The notes: generated by a model from the letters alone, not told the origin. Positions 44,778 through 55,049 are shown, counted from the stretch's first letter. The stretch: DNA of 64,000 nt from Palsa-948 sp964481195 (GCA_964481195.1 CAYZTB010000011.1:1-64000); one strand, 5' to 3'. A program made the numbers and translations.

Positions 44778-45899
44778 TTATTGAAAACCTAACGTTTTGT
44801 GTAAAGAACGGTATAAAGTAAGAGCCTTTGTTATATGAAAGAGTTGGGTGATATTTTCATGTAAATTCATTGTAATGTTTTCTTTTTGTTTTATATCCAT
44901 GGCTTTGATAATATGTTCAATATGAGTGATAAAATCTTTTTCAGGAAAATCTTTATTGGCTAGAAACGAATTTACTTCATTTATTAGGTATTCATTAACG
45001 TCACCAACATCTTTACAAGCTAAAACAAGTTTTTTAAGTAGTCCAGCTTCTTTAATAATCACAGAGCTTGAGTCTAAAATTGAAGGGTGTAACAGTAAGT
45101 CTGCTGCAGACATGTAGTCTATTATATTTTTTTTATGTCCTAAAATGAAAACATTATTTGATAGATTATTAGTATTTACAAATTGAGCAAGCTCGTTTTC
45201 TTGAGGGCCACTTCCAAGTATAATTAATTTACAGTCCAAGCCCATTTCAATTATTTTTTTTATAATTATTATTGAAGTCATTGGTCTTTTTGCAGACACC
45301 AATCGGCATGCAGTTATTATCAGTAAGTTTGTTTTGTATTTATTTTTTATTTTTTTTACTTCTGCCGTGTTAGGGCTATCGTAAAAATTGAAATTATATC
45401 CAAGCGGAATTAGGAATATTTTGTGGGGGTCTATTTTTTCTTTTTTAATCATAAATTCCTTAGCTCTTTTTGATACTACAACAATAGTTCGAGCAAGGGT
45501 ATATACTATTTTGTTGAGTATGATAAAATTTCTATTGTTGAATAAATATGCTTCATCAACAATATGCCTACAAACAACAACTTTTGCTCGAATAAAGTAT
45601 TGTGCAAATACCGCTACTAATCCAGGCTCTTCCAAGTGAGCGTAAACAATGTCTATTTTGTTTTTCCAGGAAAAGTATATAAGGTAGGTCCAGTGATGTA
45701 GAAAGAAATGCCAAGTAGGTTTTCTGTTAACATTTGACCAATATGTTTTAGCGCCTAATTTAGAGCCGATTTCATGATACTCTCCTTTTGATTTTTGTGT
45801 TAGTATGTAAACAGTGTTTTTTTCTTTAATAAACCCTTCAATGATTGATTCAGTATCTCTTGATCGAATGTTGAAGGATGTGTAGAAAAGAATTTTCAT
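44778..45899 (-). CDS. Family 4 glycosyltransferase
   Basis: The 373-residue protein has the GT4 pattern: ITACRLVSAKRPMTSIIIIK, LGSGPQENELAQFVNTNNLS, then YMSAADLLLHPSILDSSSVI and KEAGLLKKLVLACKDVGDVN with the E-x7-E type motif. The N-terminal domain starts MKILFYTSFNIRSRDTESII. It is the first glycosyltransferase after the ABC transporter gene, separated by 79 bases without another gene. Confidence 0.86.
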   Translation of the reverse strand: MKILFYTSFNIRSRDTESIIEGFIKEKNTVYILTQKSKGEYHEIGSKLGAKTYWSNVNRKPTWHFFLHHWTYLIYFSWKNKIDIVYAHLEEPGLVAVFAQYFIRAKVVVCRHIVDEAYLFNNRNFIILNKIVYTLARTIVVVSKRAKEFMIKKEKIDPHKIFLIPLGYNFNFYDSPNTAEVKKIKNKYKTNLLIITACRLVSAKRPMTSIIIIKKIIEMGLDCKLIILGSGPQENELAQFVNTNNLSNNVFILGHKKNIIDYMSAADLLLHPSILDSSSVIIKEAGLLKKLVLACKDVGDVNEYLINEVNSFLANKDFPEKDFITHIEHIIKAMDIKQKENITMNLHENITQLFHITKALTLYRSLHKTLGFQ

Positions 45900-45978
45900 A
45901 TTATAATTTCAAGCCGCATTTATACACCTTTTTAAGTAAGCTAGCTCTCTTAGCTAAAAATGCATGATATGAGAAACA

Positions 45979-47781
45979 TTAATTTGAACTTTTTTGGTGG
46001 TTTTGTACAAATTGGTTATATGCTATTGGTCCATTTAGGTTGCCTTTTTCAAGTTTAAATATTTTGCTACAATGTTTTAAGGTTTGGTATCTATGTGAAA
46101 CAATGATTATAGTTAAATTCTGATTACTCAGAGAGTGAATTGCTTCTGTTAAACTTTCTTCAGTTTCAATATCTAGGGCGCTAGTAGCTTCATCAAATAT
46201 TAGAATTTCACCACCATGATATAATGCTCTAGCAATAGCAATTCTTTGCTTTTGTCCTCCTGAAATGTTTATGCCTTTTTCTCCAATATTTGTATTTACG
46301 CCATTCGGCAAATTTTTTGTGAAGTCTTGTAGTTGCGCTAGTTCAATCACTTTATTGAGAAGAGATTCATTGATTTTATTTTGTTCAATTCCGAATGCAA
46401 TATTTTCTTTTATCGTGCCTTCTATAAGTGTCATTTGTTGAGGTACATAGCTTACGAGTTTGTACCATTGGTCTCGATTTCCCTTGTCTACTTTAATACT
46501 ATCAACAAATATTCCTCCATTTTCTTCTATATATAGTCGCAAGAAAATATTTAACAAAGTGCTTTTCCCACTACCAGAAGGTCCGACAATGCCAATATTC
46601 TCGCCTTTTTTTATTGTTAAGTTTATATTGTTTAATATATAATCTTCCTTTTTGAATTTAAAAGAAAGATTTTTTAAAAAGAGGGTGTCTGTAAAAAGTA
46701 GTGCCTGTATTGGTGCAATTTGATCTTTTGGGTTTTTTGAAATAGGGTCGTCATCGTCTTTATTGAAATACGAAAAAACAAATGAGCAAGATTTAATATA
46801 GTTGGAAAATAGAATTATTTTGTTTATGGAAGGAATGATTCGATAAGCTGCTATGGCAAATACAATCATGAATTGAGTTAGGGCTTCCATGTTTTCCTCG
46901 AAAATATAACCGAAAAGAAAAATATTTACTAAGCATAAAATTGCGACAGTTTCAACGAGCTTGGGAGAGAAGATGTTTAAAAAATAACCTGAAGAAGAAG
47001 CCTTCGTAAATGAATCTATAGATTTTTGAAATAATGGCTTGAAAAAATCAAGCTTATTGAAGACTGTAATCTCTCTAAATCCTTCTAGAGATTGAAGGCC
47101 AATTTTGTACATATTAGAGCTCTCTTTATCTCGGACTTCAGATATGTGTTTTAGTTTGCCTTTATATACCCTATTAAATAGGATTAGAAATGGGATAGCA
47201 AATGCGATAGTTACAAGAAACAGTAATGGATTATAAAAAGTCATCGCTAATATGATAACTAGCAATATGAAAAACTCATTTAGTAAGCCAATAAATGGGA
47301 AAATGTTATAAACAATTAGGTCGGAAGGTAGTTGTGTTATGTTTCTGAGGAGCACTGCAGTATTATTTTCAGAAAAAAAAAGATATGGCTTAGTAAGGTA
47401 GTTGTTGTATTTGTTTGTTGCTAGCCTTTTTGCTAAGGAAAACCCTATTTCTGTTTGATGTTTTAAAATATAGTATAGTAATGTATTTTTTAGAATAAAA
47501 ATAATCCCAATTGCAATTAGGGTAGCCAGTACAAAGCTTAAGTTATTGTTGAACCCCCCTGCATTGTATAGGTAGTAAATTATTTTATTTTTATTTATTT
47601 GAGTTGGGTCGACTAATAAATTTATTACAGGCACAACAACTGCTAGTCCTATAATTTCGAACATAGAAGTGAGTATAAAGAGTGGTATTAGTTTTACTGT
47701 TGCTCTGAAAACAAAAGAGGGGAGGTCACTTTTGATTTTTTTGTAAGTAGAAAAAAGTAAATTATCAAATATGGTGAACAT
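45979..47781 (-). CDS. ABC transporter, fused permease/ATPase, flippase-type
   Basis: The 600-residue half-transporter has an N-terminal six-span permease (about 20-330) and a C-terminal ATPase with Walker A GPSGSGKST, signature ISGGQKQRIAIARAL, Walker B EILIFDEATSALD, and the switch His in IIIVSHRYQTL. This fusion is that of MsbA/PglK-type flippases. With the glycosyltransferases around it, it probably flips a lipid-linked glycan to the periplasm. It is the first gene of the minus-strand cluster. Confidence 0.88.
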   Translation of the reverse strand: MFTIFDNLLFSTYKKIKSDLPSFVFRATVKLIPLFILTSMFEIIGLAVVVPVINLLVDPTQINKNKIIYYLYNAGGFNNNLSFVLATLIAIGIIFILKNTLLYYILKHQTEIGFSLAKRLATNKYNNYLTKPYLFFSENNTAVLLRNITQLPSDLIVYNIFPFIGLLNEFFILLVIILAMTFYNPLLFLVTIAFAIPFLILFNRVYKGKLKHISEVRDKESSNMYKIGLQSLEGFREITVFNKLDFFKPLFQKSIDSFTKASSSGYFLNIFSPKLVETVAILCLVNIFLFGYIFEENMEALTQFMIVFAIAAYRIIPSINKIILFSNYIKSCSFVFSYFNKDDDDPISKNPKDQIAPIQALLFTDTLFLKNLSFKFKKEDYILNNINLTIKKGENIGIVGPSGSGKSTLLNIFLRLYIEENGGIFVDSIKVDKGNRDQWYKLVSYVPQQMTLIEGTIKENIAFGIEQNKINESLLNKVIELAQLQDFTKNLPNGVNTNIGEKGINISGGQKQRIAIARALYHGGEILIFDEATSALDIETEESLTEAIHSLSNQNLTIIIVSHRYQTLKHCSKIFKLEKGNLNGPIAYNQFVQNHQKSSN

Positions 47782-47879
47782 GTAATTGTTAAAAGGAGCT
47801 TTTCATTATTTGGAAAACCAATTTGGTGAATTTTACTATAATAAAATAAAATGTGTCGGATAATAACAAGGTAGCTAGT

Positions 47880-47910
47880 TTTGTATACAAAGATAAAACA
47901 ATTAACTTTG
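47880..47910 (+). promoter_or_regulatory. Promoter of the PKD/T9SS giant gene
   Basis: TTTG at 47880-47883 and TAACTTTG at 47903-47910 are separated by 19 bases, an exact match to the Bacteroidota -33/-7 consensus. The ATG is 21 bases further on. Confidence 0.75.
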
Positions 47911-47931
47911 TAGTTAAGTAAATCCTTTATA

Positions 47932-50900
47932 ATGCATTATTGCTTTAATAGATTATTAGGCGCCTTCTTGCTTATTTTTTTTATTTTTTACAAAAATGAT
48001 GTAATTGGGCAATCCTCAATTAAGCCTTCGGACATTAGTGGTTTGCAACTATGGCTAAGAGCTGATACTGGGCTTACGCTAACTGGTAATCTTGTTGATC
48101 AATGGAAAGACATTAGTGGGAATAGTAATCATGTTTTTCAAGGTGCTGCATTAAATAAGCCTTTGTGGAACACGTCAGATTCTTTATTAGGTCATTTTCC
48201 TGTTGTTAAGTTTGACGGGGTTAATTCAAGGCTAGAATCTGCTTTTATAAAGCCCGATGTGTTTAGTGTGTTTGTAATATACTCTCACCGGATTGGTAAT
48301 ACAGGGTGCTTATATAGCACAAGCCCTGTACTGGGTTATCCATTACAGAGAGATGGAGCTGTTTGGCCCAACTCAAATGCTGCTAATTATTCATTGTCTG
48401 GATTTCTTAATTCAAGTAATTTATATGCTGATTTCTATGATTTTCAAAACGATAAATACAATACATACTTAAATGGGAATCTTGCAGGTGGGTTTACTAA
48501 TTCCCTTCCTTCAGTAGGAGGATTGATTTATATAGGTTCTGGCCCTGGCGAACCTTTGAACGGAAATATTGCGGAATTTTTAATGTACGACACTACGCTG
48601 CATGATACTATCAGAGTAAAAATTGAAAATTATTTAATGAATAAATATGCGCCTCCAATTAATTTGGGTTCTGACATTGCTTCAGCATATTTTTGTGATA
48701 CTATGCTTTCTGATTCATCTTATTTTGTTTCATACTTGTGGTCAACAGGGAGTACAGCAAAGTCAATACAAGTTAATAAGACGGGTAAATATTGGGTAGA
48801 TGCAACTGATATTTTTGGTAGGAATTCTTCAGACACAATTAATGTAACATTTCCCGGGAACTTGAGGCCATTTCCCGACACGACAATGTGTTACAGAGAT
48901 ACATTGATTTGGAATACAGGTCTTGATAAAACAGGTTTTAGTTTTATATGGCAAGATGCAACAACAGATTCATTTTTAGTTATTACTCAAGCGGGACAAT
49001 ATTATGTTTCAGTTACTGATACTGTTGGCGTGACAGGATGCACATCTACTTCGTATACTATTATTGTAAGTATTGATAATTTTTCTCAGACTGCTTCTCT
49101 AGGTGCTGATGTTTCAATGTGCTCAGGGGGAGGTATTTCGCTAGTTTCTGGAGCAGGACAGGCAACTTCTTATTTGTGGTCTACAGGAGAAACAACTGCT
49201 TCTATCATTATTACTTCAACAGGGTTGGGTACGTATTCGCTTTCTGTTCAGAATGCACTTGGCTGTGTTGCTCTTGATACGATTGATGTGAATGTTAAAG
49301 GTTATGCTCCAGCTGTTGACTTTTATTCTCCTCCCGTTTGTTTCGGATATTCATCTCAATTTTCAGACTCTACTAAGTTGTACTCGTTAGACAGCATTGC
49401 TTCTTGGAATTGGAACTTTGGTGACGCTTCGACAAGCTCAGCGCAAAATCCTGTACATACTTATACAGCAGCAGGTACCTACACCGTGCAACTTTCAGTT
49501 GTTTCTGATTCAGGCTGTATTGCTGCTTTAACTAAAACTGACACGATACATCCAATACCTATTGCTGCTTTTACTGTTACTACTCCAATTATTTGTGCAG
49601 GGGCTAGTATCCAGTTTTCAGATATGTCGACAAACGGATTAATGGTTTTTTGGAAATGGGATTTTGGAGATGGAACTCCTGTTTCTAATTTTAAAAATCC
49701 TACTCATATATACTCTACGGCAGGAGATTATCAAGTTCAATTAATAGTTACATCTTCATTTGGATGCATTGATACTTTTACCTTCTCTGTAAGTGTATTA
49801 AAATCCTGTTTTGTGCCTTCGGATATTAATAATTTAAAAATGTGGTTTAAGTCAGATTCAGGATTAACATTAAATGGGAATTTAGTAGATCAATGGGATG
49901 ACATGAGCGGCAATGGCAATAATGTAATTCAAAGTATGGCGTCTAAAAAACCTATTTGGCTTTCTTCTGATACTTTACTAAATGATTATCCTGTAATAAA
50001 ATTTGATGGAATAAGTTCAAAACTAGAGGCTTCTTATTTTAGACCAAATAAATACTCTGTATTTGTTATTTATTCTCACAGAACTGGTGATCAAGGATCT
50101 TTTTATGGGACTAATGCAGTATCTGGTTATCCGCTTCAAAGAAATGTTGCTATTTGGCCCAATTCAAATGCAAGTAGTTATTCGTTGGTAGATTCTATAA
50201 ATTTAAGAAATCTCTATTTTGATTCTCACGATTTTGACAATGATAATTACGGTACTTTTTTGAATGGTGTAAACTCGGGTGGAGCAAGTAATGCCAATTC
50301 TAATTCAGGTGGGGCAATGTATATTGGTTCTAGTTCTTCAGAGTCACTTAATGGGAATCTTGCAGAGTTTATTTTATTTGATACTGTTTTGCATGATACT
50401 TCAAGAATAAAAGTGGAGAACTATTTAATGGATAAATACGCACCTCCTGTAAAGCTTGGGGTAGATATTGTTTCTAGTTATTTTTGTGACACTATGTTAG
50501 TTGTTTCTAAGTATTTCCCTAAATACAATTGGTCTACTGGAGACAGTTCCAAATCTATAAGAGTAAATAAATCAGGAAAGTATTGGGTAGATGTAGTTGA
50601 TATTTTTGGAAGAGCTTCCTCCGACACAATTAATGTTTCCTACCCAGGAAACTTTAAGCCTTTTCCGGATACTACTATTTGTTTAGGCGATACATTACGT
50701 TGGAACACAGGCTTAAATAAAATTGGGTATAGTTTTTTATGGCAGGATGCTTCAGTGGATTCTGTTATGACAATTACGCAGGCAGGTAAGTATTATGTAA
50801 GAGCCTCAGATACTTTAGGCTGTATGTTTTTTTCAGATTCTATTACAGTGTCGATTGATAGTTTTGCTTTGAAAGTTTCGCTTGGTCCGGATACTGCTTA

Positions 50901-52893
50901 TTGTTCAGGACAAAATTTAAGTTTAGCAGCAGGGGCAGGGCAGGCCGTTTCGTATTTGTGGTCAACGGGAGCAACAACTTCATCTATTCTTATTTCTGCT
51001 TCTGCAACGTACTCTGTAATTGTTCAAAATGCGTTGGGATGTGTTGCTAAAGATACGGTAGTGATTAATATTAAGGGCGTAATTCCCAATGCAGTATTTA
51101 CTGCTCCTCCGGCTTGCTTTGGAAATGCAATATCATTTACTGACAATACAACAGTGCCCACGCCCGATAGTATTGCAACCTGGGCATGGAACTTTGGTGA
51201 CGCTTCGACAAGCTCAGCGCAAAACCCTGTTCATGCGTATGCTGCTGCGGGTTCTTACTCGGTAATACTTTCGGTGGTATCTGATTCGGGCTGTCCGGCT
51301 TCTACGCAGTTGGTAGTAAACGTGTATCCTGTACCTAATGCAAGCTTTAATATTTCTTTGTTTCCTGCTTGTACAAAAGCGTCAACACAATTTTTGGATA
51401 TGTCAACTATTTCAAGTGGTGCATTAAGTTCATGGAAATGGGATTTTGGTGATCCATCAACGTTAGCTGATACTTCGGTAGTTAAAAATCCTTCCTACAC
51501 CTATACTGCTGCTGGAACATACACGGTACAATTAATTGTTGGCTCCTTGCTAGGATGTAAGGATACGATGTATTCAACAGTGCTTGTTTCTCCATCCCCT
51601 TCTTTTGGATTTTTGGTAGATACGGTTTGTTTGGGTAGTGCAACTACATTTACGGATACTTCGCTTGGCACGCTTTCAAATTGGCTGTGGAATTTTGGCG
51701 ATGGCACTAATTCAACGATTCAGAATCCTACGCATACGTATTCTACATCGGGAACGCATAATGTTACGCTACAAGTAACGGCTTCTAATGGATGTGTGAG
51801 TACTGGAGGAAAAAATGTTATTGTAAATCATTTGCCTAAGTCAAAATTTGTAGCAAAAAATATTTGTGTTGGTAGTCCATTGCAATTTACAGATTCAAGT
51901 ACTGTAATTGGAAGCACCATCACGCAATGGTCTTGGCAGTTTGGAAACTCTAGTTCTTCCAACTTACAAAATCCTACTGCAACGTATTTGTCGCCCGGAA
52001 CTTATTCGGTTACATTAACTGCTACTTCGGCACAAGGATGTTCTGCTGCAAGCACGCAAACTGTTTCTGCCATGCCTTTGCCGGTGTCTAACTTTAGCTT
52101 TACGCCTGCTTATAGTTACCCACAGCAGCCGGTAAATTTTTCAGATCTTTCGGTTGGTAGCATGGTAATACATTGGAGTTTTGGTGATGGGGGAGTGGAT
52201 TCAATTTCAAACCCAGTGCATACTTATCAAAGCACAGGTACTTTTGTTATTACTCTAATTTCTCAATCATCTTTTGGGTGTTTGGATACTTCGTTTCAAT
52301 CAATTGTCATCGACATCCCTCGCTTAGATATGAGCGTAATGAACGTGATTGCAGGAAACTCATCTGGTGTGGTCTCTGTTTCTGCACTGCTAAAAAATGT
52401 AGGCACGCTGGATGTTACGGGTATAGTACTCTCTGCCTATTTGGATGATGGCACTCCAATTCAAGAATATTGGTCCGGATTGATAAAGCCGGGAGCTTCG
52501 ATATTATACTCTTTTAATTCAGCATTTGAACTGGTCAACAACGAGCATAGCATCGTATGCGTAGATATCAAAAAAGTAAATGGGCAGCTAGATGATGTGG
52601 TTTCCAACAATAAAAAATGTATTGCCATTAACAATGAGTTTACCTTGTTAAACCCATTTCCTAACCCTACGATTGGAGAAATAAATTTCTTCTTTATTAC
52701 TCCCGATATAGGAAAAACTAAAGCTGAAATAATTGATGCCCGCGGCAGGGTAGTGGCAATTCCATTAGATGGTAAAAGCGATAAAGGATTAAATCAAATT
52801 ATCTTTAACACCATCAAGCTTGAAAAAGGAATGTACGTACTCCGACTTTCATACGAAGGAAAAGTGTTGACGAGTGTTTTTGTAAAGGAGTAA
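47932..52893 (+). CDS. Giant PKD-domain surface protein with T9SS sorting domain and internal duplication
   Basis: The 1653-residue protein has a signal peptide (about 1-26), then a module of LamG-like lectin domain (about 33-235), Ig-like repeats (SYLWSTGSTAKSIQVNKTGK) and PKD domains (WNFGDASTSSAQNPVHTY). The same module is repeated from about residue 626 (LKMWFKSDSGLTLNGNLVDQ), a period of about 596 residues. Five or so further PKD domains follow, then a T9SS type A sorting domain at the end (NPFPNPTIGEINFFFITPD). It is probably a surface adhesin or glycan-binding protein. A perfect 38-base repeat lies at 49411-49448 and 51187-51224. It is divergent from the ABC transporter gene. Confidence 0.9.
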   Translation: MHYCFNRLLGAFLLIFFIFYKNDVIGQSSIKPSDISGLQLWLRADTGLTLTGNLVDQWKDISGNSNHVFQGAALNKPLWNTSDSLLGHFPVVKFDGVNSRLESAFIKPDVFSVFVIYSHRIGNTGCLYSTSPVLGYPLQRDGAVWPNSNAANYSLSGFLNSSNLYADFYDFQNDKYNTYLNGNLAGGFTNSLPSVGGLIYIGSGPGEPLNGNIAEFLMYDTTLHDTIRVKIENYLMNKYAPPINLGSDIASAYFCDTMLSDSSYFVSYLWSTGSTAKSIQVNKTGKYWVDATDIFGRNSSDTINVTFPGNLRPFPDTTMCYRDTLIWNTGLDKTGFSFIWQDATTDSFLVITQAGQYYVSVTDTVGVTGCTSTSYTIIVSIDNFSQTASLGADVSMCSGGGISLVSGAGQATSYLWSTGETTASIIITSTGLGTYSLSVQNALGCVALDTIDVNVKGYAPAVDFYSPPVCFGYSSQFSDSTKLYSLDSIASWNWNFGDASTSSAQNPVHTYTAAGTYTVQLSVVSDSGCIAALTKTDTIHPIPIAAFTVTTPIICAGASIQFSDMSTNGLMVFWKWDFGDGTPVSNFKNPTHIYSTAGDYQVQLIVTSSFGCIDTFTFSVSVLKSCFVPSDINNLKMWFKSDSGLTLNGNLVDQWDDMSGNGNNVIQSMASKKPIWLSSDTLLNDYPVIKFDGISSKLEASYFRPNKYSVFVIYSHRTGDQGSFYGTNAVSGYPLQRNVAIWPNSNASSYSLVDSINLRNLYFDSHDFDNDNYGTFLNGVNSGGASNANSNSGGAMYIGSSSSESLNGNLAEFILFDTVLHDTSRIKVENYLMDKYAPPVKLGVDIVSSYFCDTMLVVSKYFPKYNWSTGDSSKSIRVNKSGKYWVDVVDIFGRASSDTINVSYPGNFKPFPDTTICLGDTLRWNTGLNKIGYSFLWQDASVDSVMTITQAGKYYVRASDTLGCMFFSDSITVSIDSFALKVSLGPDTAYCSGQNLSLAAGAGQAVSYLWSTGATTSSILISASATYSVIVQNALGCVAKDTVVINIKGVIPNAVFTAPPACFGNAISFTDNTTVPTPDSIATWAWNFGDASTSSAQNPVHAYAAAGSYSVILSVVSDSGCPASTQLVVNVYPVPNASFNISLFPACTKASTQFLDMSTISSGALSSWKWDFGDPSTLADTSVVKNPSYTYTAAGTYTVQLIVGSLLGCKDTMYSTVLVSPSPSFGFLVDTVCLGSATTFTDTSLGTLSNWLWNFGDGTNSTIQNPTHTYSTSGTHNVTLQVTASNGCVSTGGKNVIVNHLPKSKFVAKNICVGSPLQFTDSSTVIGSTITQWSWQFGNSSSSNLQNPTATYLSPGTYSVTLTATSAQGCSAASTQTVSAMPLPVSNFSFTPAYSYPQQPVNFSDLSVGSMVIHWSFGDGGVDSISNPVHTYQSTGTFVITLISQSSFGCLDTSFQSIVIDIPRLDMSVMNVIAGNSSGVVSVSALLKNVGTLDVTGIVLSAYLDDGTPIQEYWSGLIKPGASILYSFNSAFELVNNEHSIVCVDIKKVNGQLDDVVSNNKKCIAINNEFTLLNPFPNPTIGEINFFFITPDIGKTKAEIIDARGRVVAIPLDGKSDKGLNQIIFNTIKLEKGMYVLRLSYEGKVLTSVFVKE
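49411..51224 (+). repeat. 38-bp exact repeat inside the PKD gene with a REP-like core
   Basis: The copies are 49411-49448 and 51187-51224, 1776 bases apart, inside duplicated PKD domains. The core CTTCGACAAGCTCAG resembles a sequence found dispersed in Bacteroidota intergenic regions. It encodes FGDASTSSAQNP in both copies although nearby bases have diverged. Confidence 0.7.
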
Positions 52894-52904
52894 TTTAGGG
52901 AATA

Positions 52905-52996
52905 GGAGGTGAGAAGGCAGATGGATAAGGGAAAGGGCAGAAGGAGAAAGGAATAAAGGCAAATGGCAAAAGGAATTAGGGATAAGGCAATAGGTA
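52905..52996. repeat. Purine-rich word-like repeat tract
   Basis: After the PKD gene there is a run of A/G-rich words (AAGGGAAAGGGCAGAAGGAG, AAGGCAAATGGCAAAAGG). Its reverse complement looks like the pyrimidine-rich tract at 29381-29513, including GCCATTTGCC and CCTAATTCC. Confidence 0.55.
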
Positions 52997-53014
52997 ACCA
53001 AGAGCCGTCATAGT

Positions 53015-53041
53015 GATAAAATAAATTTTATCCTTTTTTTT
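53015..53041 (+). terminator. Rho-independent terminator after the PKD gene
   Basis: GATAAAAT (53015-53022) and ATTTTATC (53025-53032) form an 8-bp stem with a two-base loop, followed by CTTTTTTTTC. The stem is AT-only apart from the ends, so its strength is moderate. Confidence 0.55.
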
Positions 53042-53092
53042 CTAATCTTGTAATTGTAGAGACAATATAAATCTATATAATTGATGGGTACT

Positions 53093-53116
53093 GCGCACGG
53101 ACAATATGTTCGCGCG
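53093..53116. repeat. Divergent copy of the CGGACA...TGTCCG palindrome
   Basis: GCGCACGGACAATATGTTCG and following CGCG resemble the two palindromes at 55129-55207, with ATA in the loop and a T-for-C change in the right arm. It lies downstream of the propeller/T9SS gene stop. Confidence 0.55.
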
Positions 53117-53145
53117 TTCTGAGAGCTGATGTTGTGCAATACAAA

Positions 53146-54354
53146 TTAATGTAGAATAATTTTTTGAAAATAACTTCCACGACTTGTTATCATGTTCAAT
53201 ATGTAAACGCCTTCTGATAAATGGGTGAGGTCAAGAGTATTGTCGCCTGAATTCAGTTCCAAAGTGTAAGCAATACTCCCGTTGGCGGAAAAAATATTTG
53301 CAACTGCATTGCCAGGATTTCCTGCTAAAAGCTTCAGGTTCATAACGCCTTTAGAAGGATTTGGATAGAGTAAAGCTACCTCCGTCAATTCATTTATATT
53401 GTTAATTGCAAGATTAGTGGAATTGATTTTATATAGCCCGTCACCAGCACCTATCCATAAGTTGCCTTTACTGTCAAATCGCATGCCGCTAAGCAAAAGA
53501 TTAGAAGGATTGGTGGAATATTTTTTCCAAGATAGCCCATTATAAGAAGCCAGTCCAAAGCCGTTTCCCATGCCTAACCATGATACATTATTCCTAATAG
53601 CGACATCATTTAATTCCATGAGCACTAGACCAGCGAGTGAATCGAGCTTCCCCCATTTAGTTCCGTCAAAATAAAGGGTGTTCCACGAGCCTTGTGCTAC
53701 AATTTTATTATCATGTGTTGTTTTAATAGTGCTAATTGTAGACTGTTGTTTAAAAAGAGAAACATTGCTGGTGTCATAAATGACCCAAGTGGATAAGGAT
53801 GGGTTGTATTTTGTTACAGAAGGGCCGGAACCATTCGTAATCCATATATTGTTATTGGTATCTCCAACCATTTTTATAGGCTCATACTTAACATTAGAAG
53901 GAATTGTAACAGGTGTGTCCCAGGAAGTGCCGTTGTATTTTTGTAGGTCATTATCTCCAAGCCAGATATTACCGTTGGCATCTTTTGTAAAAGCCTTTGG
54001 GATTCCATTATTCGTAGAGATATCACTCCATGAATTGTTATTAAATTTTGACACCATAAAACCGCCTATGGCAAATACATTATTGTTCTTATCAACAATC
54101 ACATCCTTGACGTAGTCTCCCGGAAAATTTGGTGTTGTTGCATCATACTTAACCCAATTTGTTCCGTCAAAGGAAACAAGCCCATTTCCGAACGTAGATA
54201 TCCAGAGTACATCATTACTGGTAATGTCTAAGCCCATGACCTGATCATTTGGAAGGCCAGAATTTGCTGTGCTATATTTTATGGTGTTTAATACTTGAGC
54301 ATTACTTACAGTTAGAGTTGCAAAAAGTAAAAAGAGGGTTAATTTGTTTTTCAT
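53146..54354 (-). CDS. Secreted beta-propeller protein with T9SS sorting domain
   Basis: The 402-residue protein has a signal peptide (MKNKLTLFLLFATLTVSNAQ), then two-component-regulator-type propeller repeats of the form NDVLWISTFGNGLVSFDGTN, NGNIWLGDNDLQKYNGTSWD and KGNLWIGAGDGLYKINSTNL, and a T9SS type A sorting domain (ALLYPNPSKGVMNLKLLAGN, ending EGVYILNMITSRGSYFQKII). The role is unknown; it is probably surface-attached or released. Confidence 0.88.
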   Translation of the reverse strand: MKNKLTLFLLFATLTVSNAQVLNTIKYSTANSGLPNDQVMGLDITSNDVLWISTFGNGLVSFDGTNWVKYDATTPNFPGDYVKDVIVDKNNNVFAIGGFMVSKFNNNSWSDISTNNGIPKAFTKDANGNIWLGDNDLQKYNGTSWDTPVTIPSNVKYEPIKMVGDTNNNIWITNGSGPSVTKYNPSLSTWVIYDTSNVSLFKQQSTISTIKTTHDNKIVAQGSWNTLYFDGTKWGKLDSLAGLVLMELNDVAIRNNVSWLGMGNGFGLASYNGLSWKKYSTNPSNLLLSGMRFDSKGNLWIGAGDGLYKINSTNLAINNINELTEVALLYPNPSKGVMNLKLLAGNPGNAVANIFSANGSIAYTLELNSGDNTLDLTHLSEGVYILNMITSRGSYFQKIILH

Positions 54355-54410
54355 TTTTTAATTATAGTTTTAAAGTTTTTATTTTTTTTTGAGATTTGTG
54401 TTCGTTGGTG

Positions 54411-55049
54411 CTATTTGAGACAGCTGTTATATTCAAAAATAATTTCTTTTAAATGTATGTATAGGTATTTTTTCGATTCGATTTTGGCTATTACTAATCC
54501 ACAATCTGAAAGGAGGTGTTTTAGTTTTTTTTGATAGTTTGACTTGCTAATTTTCTGCACTATGCCAGACTCAGCCATAATAATTGATTTTTCAATAAGT
54601 CTTTCATTAGAAAGATTAGAATTTGGACCACCAACCGTTGTGGAGTTTATTTGATATTTATTTAATAGTTTGACTCTGCCATCTACTACTAGAGGAAGAA
54701 ATATTCGAGAGTTTTTTGATAAACCAGAAATAGAAAGCAGCCTAACTTCATTGCCTTGAAAAATAAATTTTACTTCTTTTACATCATTGGGAGAGAGGGT
54801 TTTATTAAAAGTCTGATTATCGGAATTAAAATATGGTATTTTTTTTTCATAAATCCAGTAGGGAATACAATTATGTTTTGCATTATAAGTAATAGGGAAT
54901 AAAGCCTCCGAGACGGAATCATTGTTCCAAATAATAGTTCCTGACGTGTAAGCTAAAGCGTTACAGTTGGCATTAGGAAAGAAAAGAGATATAAGCCACG
55001 TAATGAGAATTTTAATGAAGAATTGATTGCATTTATGTAGGATAGGCAT
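54411..55049 (-). CDS. Exported protein of unknown function
   Basis: The 212-residue protein starts with a hydrophobic signal (about residues 10-30) ending in NANCNALAYTSG. I do not recognise the family. The mature part has a beta-strand opening TSGTIIWNNDSVSEALFPIT, as seen in many exported Bacteroidota proteins of unknown function, and an alpha-helical C-terminal part. It is 161 bases from the 3' end of the lipoprotein gene, with two palindromes in between. Confidence 0.65.
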   Translation of the reverse strand: MPILHKCNQFFIKILITWLISLFFPNANCNALAYTSGTIIWNNDSVSEALFPITYNAKHNCIPYWIYEKKIPYFNSDNQTFNKTLSPNDVKEVKFIFQGNEVRLLSISGLSKNSRIFLPLVVDGRVKLLNKYQINSTTVGGPNSNLSNERLIEKSIIMAESGIVQKISKSNYQKKLKHLLSDCGLVIAKIESKKYLYIHLKEIIFEYNSCLK

